In this document: positions 46,401 to 51,756 of the stretch, piece after piece | How positions within the stretch are numbered: the stretch's first letter is position 1 | Layout of the letters: each line of letters opens with the position of its first letter | Origin: Bog-375 sp049698695 | GTDB taxonomy: Bacteria > Acidobacteriota > Terriglobia > Bryobacterales > Bryobacteraceae | NCBI GenBank assembly: GCA_049698695.1 | Contig: JBAVYH010000057.1 | Location: 62,001 to 126,000 of the forward strand | Direction of reading: 5' to 3' | DNA: 64,000 nt | Notes under the pieces: model-generated | Seen by the model: only the letters and a program-made list of their open reading frames with translations | Told to the model about the DNA's origin: nothing | The model's database searches: none | Program-made: the position numbers and the translations under genes

Positions 46401-46720
46401 CGGAAAACCCGGCCGACCTTCCGCGCGGCCTGGAGTCCCTGGCTGAAGTGGCGATCCAATGCGGCCAGCCGGAACGCGCGCTGGCTCTCGCCGGAGGGGC
46501 AGCCGCGATTCGGAAGCGATTTCACATCCGCACGACGAATCCGACGCGGCACGTCGAGGTTGAAAAGAAGATCCAGCTTGCGCGTGAGAACGCCGGAGGG
46601 CAAGCCGCCGCGTTCTGGATGAAAGGCTGGAACATGAGCCTCGAAGAGATCATCGAGTTCGCCGCACAAGGTGGAGACGAGACATGGACGACTTCTTGGG
46701 AGCCATCCGAGGCAGGGTGA
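43436..46720 (+). CDS. Ser/Thr protein kinase fused to an APAF1-like ATPase and TPR repeats (module 3)
   Basis: 1,094 residues. GTG start at 43436 with GGAGG 7 bases upstream (ATG at 43445 is an alternative). N-terminus 1-60 (ITPERWKEVEELYHASVDQA) matches the other kinases. Kinase domain about 80-345: GTGGMGEV (90-97), Lys112, HRDLKPEN (Asp204), DFG (222-224). Then comes an NTPase of the APAF1/AfsR type with Walker A GAGGIGKT (398-405), Walker B LLVLDNFEH at about 470, the GLPLAIELAAAR motif, and TPR repeats to the end (ARSLYQDALRRFRQLG, AEAQRLYEESLRLYG). There is no membrane helix, so it is cytoplasmic, unlike modules 1 and 2. It overlaps the BBE-oxidase gene by 37 bases. Confidence 0.92.
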   Translation: MIRMGITPERWKEVEELYHASVDQAPERRDSLLEKASPEVREIVQRLLSQEKTGILDRPAWEAETESLTPPPAIGPGSCLGPYCIEASVGTGGMGEVFRASDTRLARKVAIKAIRADHFSAGLELRFLGEARAASALNHPNIITIYDVGTLERQPYIVMEWVEGQTLRQKLAQGPLSIPEVLAIASQVLDAIAAAHETGIIHRDLKPENIMVNTSGRVKVLDFGIAKRISTPDGPTLDSVPGNAFGFVVGTPGYMSPEQVRGEELDFRSDHFSFGAVLYELAAGRRAFAGKSIAEVQAAILLQQPEPLTSLNPQAPAPLQWVVERCLKKASRDRFETTEELRREFSAIVTRAGRGEAASTPVNNIPTPRTALIGREAEISRLRDLVADPDLRILTLTGAGGIGKTRLAVELGRQVADRFAGGACFVQLEKVSDSSLVPSEVALALGVAQWPGADPEAAIANHLRQLAGPVLLVLDNFEHVLEAAVFVARLASDRLKAVVTSRAALRVYGEYEFAVPSLNSGDGAGRGEMARSPAVRLFLERATGLRGSTMDEEQLGIVSAICTRLDGLPLAIELAAARTRLFPLKTLQARLDDPLAVLVGGPRDLPQRQHTLRATIDWSYNLLDAEHRKLFRRMAVFVGGATVEAIEAVCDTRQDLKVNLWAAIELLADNSLIRRIDIDDAEPRFAMLETMREYGLEQLAAANEEHYTRKAHAAYCLVSAEEEAPSMRRERTGRHRFDADLGNFRAALDWLVTSGDVEWGLRLVMALGVYFFSLSLSTEGLDRISRLLALPGVERFPRLRNYGRFWQADFTYEAGSSDLSGFYEAWKLFEEANDRHGMFQTAHRLGFSLQFSDIAEAQRWSERAMELAREAGHPAMLAGALSNLADVVKAGNPTYARALYVEAMRLFESSGNEENAIWSLSHQADLYREEGNETHARSLYQDALRRFRQLGLAHGVASCLYDLAGLDAAGGQFAEAQRLYEESLRLYGPENPADLPRGLESLAEVAIQCGQPERALALAGGAAAIRKRFHIRTTNPTRHVEVEKKIQLARENAGGQAAAFWMKGWNMSLEEIIEFAAQGGDETWTTSWEPSEAG

Positions 46721-48045
46721 TTCGGCCGGAGGATGCGGAATACGAATCCGCGCGCCACGTGTATAACGCCGATATTGATCGAAGACCTCGGCTGATTATT
46801 CAATGCGCCGACGCCGCGGATGTCGTTCATTGCGTGAATTACGCGCGAGAGAATAAGCTCCTCATAGCGGTGCGAGGCGGTGGCCACAGCGCTCCCGGAT
46901 TCGGCACATGCGATGGCGGCCTCGTCATCGATCTGTTGCGGATGAGAAGCGTTCGAGTGGACCCGGAACGCCGCACCGCGAAGGTGGAAGGGGGCTGCAC
47001 CTGGGGCGATGTGGACCGCGCCGCGCATCCGTTCGGGCTGGCCACTCCCGGCGGCATCATCTCCACTACGGGAGTGGGAGGCCTCACCACCGGCGGCGGA
47101 TTCGGGTACCTCTCGCGCCGTTACGGACTCGCCTGCGACAACCTGATTTCCGCGGACATCGTAACGGCAGACGGGCAGATCCGCGCGGCGAATGCCGATC
47201 GGAACGCAGATCTTCTCTGGGCCATCCGCGGCGGGGGCGGCAACTTCGGAGTCGTTGTCTCCTTTGAGTTTCGTCTGCACCCGGTTACTCAGCTTTACGC
47301 CGGTCCCATTTTGTATCCACTGGAGCAGGCCGCCGGGGTCCTGCGGTTATTCCGCGACTTTATGCGTAATGCTCCGCGCGAGGTGAATGCTTTCTTTGCA
47401 TTCCTGATTGTGCCTCCCGGCCCTCCATTTCCCGAGTCCCTGCATCATAAGACTGTCTGCGCCATCATGTGCGCCTGCACCGGTGACGTTGCTAAGGCCG
47501 AGTCGGTCACCAAGCCGTTACGAGAGTTCGGGCCTCCCTTGCTGGCCTTGCCCCATCCGATGCCGTACCCGGTTCTCCAGTCTCTTTTCGACGGTCTGCT
47601 GCCGCCCGGGCTGCATCACTACTGGAAGGCGGACTTCGTGCGCGAACTGACCGATGAAGCCATCGCCGAACACGTCAAGTTCGGGCCGCGCATTCCGACC
47701 GTCAACTCCGCCGTCCATATTTACGCGATGGACGGCGCCGTCCAGGATGTCGCTACGAATGAGACTGCGTTCGCCTACCGCGACGTCCGCTATGTCCACA
47801 TTGTCGCTGCCGTCACTCCCGATCCGGCCTCCTTACCCCTCTATCGCGATTGGACACAGCGTTACTGGGCGGCGCTGCATCCTCATTCGGCGGGAGGCGC
47901 CTACGTCAATTTCCTGATGGACGAGGGCGAAGAGCGCATCGCGGCGAGCTATCCGGGAAATCGAGCGCGGCTCGCGGCAATCAAGACGAAGTACGATCCT
48001 CTGAACATGTTCAGAGTGAATCAGAACATCCAGCCGGCGCAGTAA
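46684..48045 (+). CDS. FAD-linked oxidoreductase with BBE domain
   Basis: 453 residues. The ATG at 46684 is preceded by AGGTGGAG and overlaps the kinase 3' end. The FAD-binding PP-loop domain has RGGGHSAPGFG, whose His is the covalent FAD attachment site. Berberine-bridge-type enzymes also attach FAD through a Cys, but here GIISTTGVGG has no Cys at the corresponding place, so a single covalent bond is expected. The C-terminal berberine-bridge motif LNMFRVNQNIQPA is typical. These flavoenzymes oxidise sugars, alkaloids or related alcohols. The substrate is unknown. It may be regulated with the kinase. Confidence 0.92.
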   Translation: MDDFLGAIRGRVIRPEDAEYESARHVYNADIDRRPRLIIQCADAADVVHCVNYARENKLLIAVRGGGHSAPGFGTCDGGLVIDLLRMRSVRVDPERRTAKVEGGCTWGDVDRAAHPFGLATPGGIISTTGVGGLTTGGGFGYLSRRYGLACDNLISADIVTADGQIRAANADRNADLLWAIRGGGGNFGVVVSFEFRLHPVTQLYAGPILYPLEQAAGVLRLFRDFMRNAPREVNAFFAFLIVPPGPPFPESLHHKTVCAIMCACTGDVAKAESVTKPLREFGPPLLALPHPMPYPVLQSLFDGLLPPGLHHYWKADFVRELTDEAIAEHVKFGPRIPTVNSAVHIYAMDGAVQDVATNETAFAYRDVRYVHIVAAVTPDPASLPLYRDWTQRYWAALHPHSAGGAYVNFLMDEGEERIAASYPGNRARLAAIKTKYDPLNMFRVNQNIQPAQ

Positions 48046-48054
48046 CCCTGCCGA

Positions 48055-48330
48055 TCACATTTCGGCGCTGGCCGGGTCCATCAACCGCCGGACGGCGGAG
48101 ATCCGGTTAGCCGGAACTCCGCATCGCCTTGCGTGCTCCTGAAGGATTTCCACATTCGGCGCCCAGTATATGCAGTACACTTTGTTGTCGGTTACGTAAC
48201 TGTGGAGCCATTGGATTTCCGGGCCCAAGTCACGAAGAACGCTCAACGATTTCTGCGCGGCCTCCCGAAGCTGCTCCGGAGTCATATCCCCCGCCCCCGG
48301 GATCTCGCGCTCGATGACAAACTTCGGCAT
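48055..48330 (-). CDS. DUF4242 family protein
   Basis: 91 residues. MPKFVIEREIPGAGDMTPEQ, LGPEIQWLHSYVTDNKVYCIYWAPN and VPANRISAVRRLMDP are the consensus segments of DUF4242, a small ferredoxin-like fold. Some members are annotated as nickel-binding; a reaction is not established. It converges with the BBE oxidase gene, 10 bases apart. A likely terminator was not seen. Confidence 0.88.
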   Translation of the reverse strand: MPKFVIEREIPGAGDMTPEQLREAAQKSLSVLRDLGPEIQWLHSYVTDNKVYCIYWAPNVEILQEHARRCGVPANRISAVRRLMDPASAEM

Positions 48331-48391
48331 CCAGCTATCCTATCACGGCGGTTTCCCAGCAGCCTGACTTCGGGGCACGGCGAGCGTTCCT

Positions 48392-49201
48392 CTACAACAC
48401 CGGTGGCAGCGGCACGCGCAGACGGCCTTGGAAGATTTCGGCGAAGGCTTCCAGCACTTCGCCGTGCAGCGCGCCGTTATCGGCCAGCAGGTGGTCGGAT
48501 TGGGTCGGGCTGTGCGGCGCGCCGCGCATGTCGGAAACGCGGCCGCCGGCTTCGGTCACCAGCAGCGTGCCCGCCGCCACGTCCCAAGGCTTGAGGCCGA
48601 ACTCCCAGAACAGGTCCAGGCGCCCGCACGCCACAAATGCCAGATCGAGCGCCGCCGACCCGGTCCGGCGCACGCCGTGCGATGCCATCGCCAACTGGTA
48701 ATAGAAATGGATGTTCACGTTGTGATGGCGCTTGCGGCTGGGAAATCCGGTGGACGCCAGGCTGTCGGCCAGCCGCCTGGTCTGAGAAACGTGAATGCGC
48801 CGGTTGTTCAGATAAGCTCCGGCGCCGCGTTCGGCGGTGAACAACTCCTGGTGGATGGGGTCGAACACCACGCCGGCCAGCATCTCGCCCGCCCGCGCCA
48901 GGCCGAGCGTCACATTAAACGCCGGAAAACTGTGCGCGAAATTGGTGGTGCCGTCGAGCGGGTCCACGTACCAGCAGTATTCGGCTTGAGCGTCATGGCC
49001 GCCGCCCTCTTCGGCCACGATTCCGTGCGAAGGGTAGTGCGACCGCAGCCGCTCCACCACCAGTCTTTCGCTGGCCCGGTCGGCTTCCGTCACCAGGTCG
49101 AATTCGCCCTTGACCTCAAACGCTACCCGCCGCTCGAAGTACTGGCCCAGTAAGGCGCCGGCTTCGCGGGCGATTTCCACGGCTGTTTCGAGGTAGGGCA
49201 T
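48392..49201 (-). CDS. suhB: Inositol monophosphatase family protein
   Basis: 269 residues. Metal-binding motifs of the Li+-sensitive phosphatase family are in order: EEGGG at about 66 (Glu), DPLDGTTNFAHSFP at about 85 (two Asp), and KPWDVAAGTLLVTEAGG at about 205 (Asp). It hydrolyses inositol-1-phosphate or a similar sugar phosphate using Mg2+; in E. coli SuhB also associates with transcription complexes. It is the last gene of a minus-strand run that starts with the MoaD-MoaE fusion; the Hfq-like gene ends 23 bases upstream of it. Confidence 0.93.
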   Translation of the reverse strand: MPYLETAVEIAREAGALLGQYFERRVAFEVKGEFDLVTEADRASERLVVERLRSHYPSHGIVAEEGGGHDAQAEYCWYVDPLDGTTNFAHSFPAFNVTLGLARAGEMLAGVVFDPIHQELFTAERGAGAYLNNRRIHVSQTRRLADSLASTGFPSRKRHHNVNIHFYYQLAMASHGVRRTGSAALDLAFVACGRLDLFWEFGLKPWDVAAGTLLVTEAGGRVSDMRGAPHSPTQSDHLLADNGALHGEVLEAFAEIFQGRLRVPLPPVL

Positions 49202-49224
49202 GGGCGAGAAGCCGGCCTCCGGGC

Positions 49225-49455
49225 CTAACCCTGTTCGACCACGTAGTTGATGTCGTGCTTGAAGATGAAGAGATTCGGCTGGCCCTGGCGGGTAATCCGG
49301 ATGAAGGAGTGATCGTAGTATTCGATCACGCCCGTCACTTCTTCGCCGCCGGCCAGCTTAACGCGCACGGGTGTCGCATTCTCAATCAACTGTTTGAGGT
49401 ATTTGACCTCTTCCAGCGTGTGCTCAGGCGCGCGCGCGGACCTTGGCTGTTGTAT
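49225..49455 (-). CDS. Hfq/Sm-like RNA-binding protein with apparent AUA start
   Basis: 76 residues. The fold is visible as KYLKQLIENATPVRVKLAGG (helix and beta1), EEVTGVIEYYDHSFIRITRQ (beta2-3) and PNLFIFKHDINYVVEQG, where FKHDINYV matches the Sm2 motif (YKHAI) of Hfq. The frame has no ATG, GTG or TTG before LKQL; AGGAG is placed 9 bases before an ATA codon (49453-49455), which is also where homologues appear to start. So an AUA start is the best reading; an ACG one codon earlier is the alternative. The ribosome site overlaps the stop codon of the VWA gene. Its role in sRNA pairing or mRNA control is inferred from Hfq. Confidence 0.75.
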   Translation of the reverse strand: MQQPRSARAPEHTLEEVKYLKQLIENATPVRVKLAGGEEVTGVIEYYDHSFIRITRQGQPNLFIFKHDINYVVEQG

Positions 49456-49467
49456 CGTACGGTTCTC

Positions 49468-50445
49468 CTAACGCTTCTTCCGGCTATCGGGCTTCAGCGT
49501 AACCTGTTCCGCCGGCGAACCCGTCCTAGCCTCCGCTTCCCCATAATAGCCGTTGCGCGCCGAGGCTCGCAATTCGGGAGATTTGAGCCGCACTTCCAGC
49601 TTGTGAAAACTCTCCTTGGTAAGCGGCACATCGTGCGGGTAGAAGCCCAGCAGGTATTCGGTGCGCAGCTCGGCGATGATGGAGCTGAAGGCGTGGTCGA
49701 GTTGCGGGCCCTCCGAGAGCAGGAAGGCGCGCCCGCCGGTGCCTTCCGCCATAAATTCCAGGGCGTGCTCGCCGCCGATGTTGCGTCCCGCGTCGTTGGT
49801 GATCGGCATCACGATCACCGGATAAATCACCGCATCGGCCAACTGCGCCGCTTCGAGCGCCCGGTGACTGTCGATCTTGCTGGTGGTCTCGCCGCCATCG
49901 CTCACCAGCACCAGCGCCTTGCGGCCCTCGCGCAGCTCCAGGTCGCGCGACGCCAGCCAGATGGCGTCATACAGAGAAGTCCCCGCCGAGCCGTGAATCT
50001 GGCGCAGCATGGCTTCGAGAGACACGATGTTGTGAGTGTAGTTGTGCACCTGCGTCACCAGATCGTCGAAGGTGTAGAGCGACACCTGGTCCTGGGGATT
50101 GCGGTCTGAAAGCAGGGCGCGGATGAAGCGCACGGCGGAATCGGTTTCGAACTTCAGATCCTGGTTGGTAGAGCCGCTGACATCCACCAGCAGCGCCACC
50201 GAGAGAGGCTGATTGGTCTCGCGTTCGAAGACCGCCACGTCCTGGCGCACACCGTTGTCGAAGACCTGGAAGTCGTCCTTGCCCAGCGAGCCCACCAACT
50301 GGCCGGCGCGGTTCTTCACCGTGGCGATGATGTGCACCAGGTTGACTTTGACCGGAATGACGAGATCCTGAGCGGCCAGCGGCAGCGCGGCCGCGAGCAG
50401 CACGCAGCAGATCAGCCGGCCGGCCGCGCCGGGTGTGGGGTTCAC
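49468..50445 (-). CDS. Secreted VWFA-domain protein
   Basis: 325 residues from GTG 50445, which stands four bases after the MoaE stop codon. The signal peptide is PTPGAAGRLICCVLLAAALP. The TIGR03436-like lead-in (VKVNLVHIIATVKNRAGQLVGSLGKDDFQVFDNG) is followed by a VWA domain with an intact MIDAS: DVSGS, then GTSLYDA, then VLVSDGGE. The segment YLLGFYPHDVPLTKESFHKLEV is the family tail. Unlike the VWA pair at 6654-10294, it should bind a divalent metal and a protein partner. Coupling to a molybdopterin enzyme gene may be accidental. An upstream ATG at 50469 would overlap moaE and is less likely. Confidence 0.88.
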   Translation of the reverse strand: MNPTPGAAGRLICCVLLAAALPLAAQDLVIPVKVNLVHIIATVKNRAGQLVGSLGKDDFQVFDNGVRQDVAVFERETNQPLSVALLVDVSGSTNQDLKFETDSAVRFIRALLSDRNPQDQVSLYTFDDLVTQVHNYTHNIVSLEAMLRQIHGSAGTSLYDAIWLASRDLELREGRKALVLVSDGGETTSKIDSHRALEAAQLADAVIYPVIVMPITNDAGRNIGGEHALEFMAEGTGGRAFLLSEGPQLDHAFSSIIAELRTEYLLGFYPHDVPLTKESFHKLEVRLKSPELRASARNGYYGEAEARTGSPAEQVTLKPDSRKKR

Positions 50446-50449
50446 TGAC

Positions 50450-51172
50450 TTACCGCGCCAAAGGCACATCGGGGTCCCACGCTCCTTCCACCCAGACCTC
50501 GCCATCGGCAAAATGCTCTTTTTTCCAGATTGGCACGCGCTTCTTGAGGCGGTTGATGCCTTCGAGCGCAGCCTCGAACGCGGGGCGCCGGTGAGCCGCG
50601 GTCACCACCACCGCCACGCTGGTTTCCCCCACCAGCAAACGGCCCAGGCGGTGTGCCATCGCAACATGCTCGAGCGCGAAAGCGGAGGCCAGCTCGCGGC
50701 CGATTTCCGCCATGGTCCGCAGCGCCATCGGCTCATAACCCTCGTAATCGAGGTACAGCGTGCGCCGGCCGCCAGTGTGGTTGCGGACCGTACCTTCGAA
50801 CGTCACCACCGCGCCTTCGCTGCCCTGCAGCAGCCGCGCCGCGAGGCGGCGCGCATCGAGCGACCGGTGGGTGATGGCGAAATAGTTGCCGCCCTCCTCG
50901 ATTTCCAGACCGTCGACAGGCTGTTCCGAGCCGCCGCTGACCGGCGGCAGGAGCGCGATCTCGTCGCCTTCGGCGATTTTCGTGGCCGGCTCCGCGAACG
51001 CCCGATTCCGCGCCACCACGATGCTCCCGGCCATCTTCCCGATGGCCGGCGAGAGCGCCGCGTACCGATCCAGCACGGCGCGCAGATCGGCGCCTTCGGC
51101 GAACTCGGCGTCCTCCGAGTTGCGGCCGACCAAGTCCTTCAAGACACCGAAGAACAACACCCGCGCGCGCAT
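50450..51172 (-). CDS. moaDE: MoaD-MoaE fusion, molybdopterin synthase
   Basis: 240 residues. Residues 1-81 are a ubiquitin-like MoaD domain ending in LLPPVSGG (Gly80-Gly81); residues 90-240 are MoaE, with the catalytic Lys region NRLKKRVPIWKKE and HRLGRLLVGE. Molybdopterin synthase adds two sulfurs to cyclic pyranopterin, using a thiocarboxylate on the C-terminal Gly of MoaD. In a fusion that Gly is internal, so cleavage after GG is needed; M. tuberculosis MoaX, as far as I recall, is cut at such a Gly-Ser bond, and here the next residue is Ser82. It is the first gene of a run ending with suhB. Confidence 0.9.
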   Translation of the reverse strand: MRARVLFFGVLKDLVGRNSEDAEFAEGADLRAVLDRYAALSPAIGKMAGSIVVARNRAFAEPATKIAEGDEIALLPPVSGGSEQPVDGLEIEEGGNYFAITHRSLDARRLAARLLQGSEGAVVTFEGTVRNHTGGRRTLYLDYEGYEPMALRTMAEIGRELASAFALEHVAMAHRLGRLLVGETSVAVVVTAAHRRPAFEAALEGINRLKKRVPIWKKEHFADGEVWVEGAWDPDVPLAR

Positions 51173-51377
51173 CTGTATCGTCTGGAATTCTCAGTCTATC
51201 AGACGGTTGCGGGCGGCTCTCCGTTGCGCCCTTGTTGCTCGTGAAACACCCCGAATGGCGGCCAACCCGGCGCCGGAAGCCGGCTTCCAGTCGTGGCGCG
51301 GGCTGTCCAGCTTGCTGAGCCGAGATTCGTCCCGGCTTTTCCCGGCATCTGCGGTGCCAAAATTGGCTTGACGTCAA

Positions 51378-51403
51378 CTATATAATAGGCGATATATATA
51401 TTA
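51378..51403. promoter_or_regulatory. AT-rich dyad, putative PadR operator
   Basis: CTATATAATAGGCG followed by ATATATATATTA, an AT-rich near-palindrome around GGCG in otherwise GC-rich DNA, ending 2 bases before the padR start codon. Such sites overlap the promoters that PadR-family proteins repress, often their own. It would control padR and the coupled permease. Confidence 0.55.
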
Positions 51404-51405
51404 AC

Positions 51406-51756
51406 ATGTCCAGAGATCCGCGAGACTTCCTGCCGCTTCACAATAACTGGTTCCATATTTTGCTCTCGCTAGTTGGGGCCGAGCAGCATGGCTACGGCAT
51501 CATGCAGGAAGTTCTGCAGCGGACCAACGGAACGGTCCGTCTTTGGCCCGCCACTCTTTATGGCTCGCTCAAGCGGCTGATCGGCGACGGGCTGATCGAG
51601 GAATCCGATGAGCGGCCGGTAGCGGAACTGGATGACGCACGCCGCCGCTATTACAAGCTGACAAAGCTCGGCCGGACCGTGCTCGAACTGGAATGCGAGC
51701 GGCTGCAAGAGATGGTCCGCATGATGCAAAAGAAGCGCAAGCAGGAGGCCTACTGA
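51406..51756 (+). CDS. PadR family transcriptional regulator
   Basis: 116 residues. A winged helix-turn-helix fills residues 15-95 (HGYGIMQEVLQRTNGTVRLWPATLYGSLKRLIGDGLIEE) and a short C-terminal helix (LQEMVRMMQKKRKQ) mediates dimer formation. PadR proteins repress transporter or detoxification genes and release DNA when a ligand binds. The TGA at 51754-51756 overlaps the ATG of the permease, the standard pairing in Acidobacteriota. The AT-rich dyad just upstream is its likely autoregulatory operator. Confidence 0.93.
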   Translation: MSRDPRDFLPLHNNWFHILLSLVGAEQHGYGIMQEVLQRTNGTVRLWPATLYGSLKRLIGDGLIEESDERPVAELDDARRRYYKLTKLGRTVLELECERLQEMVRMMQKKRKQEAY

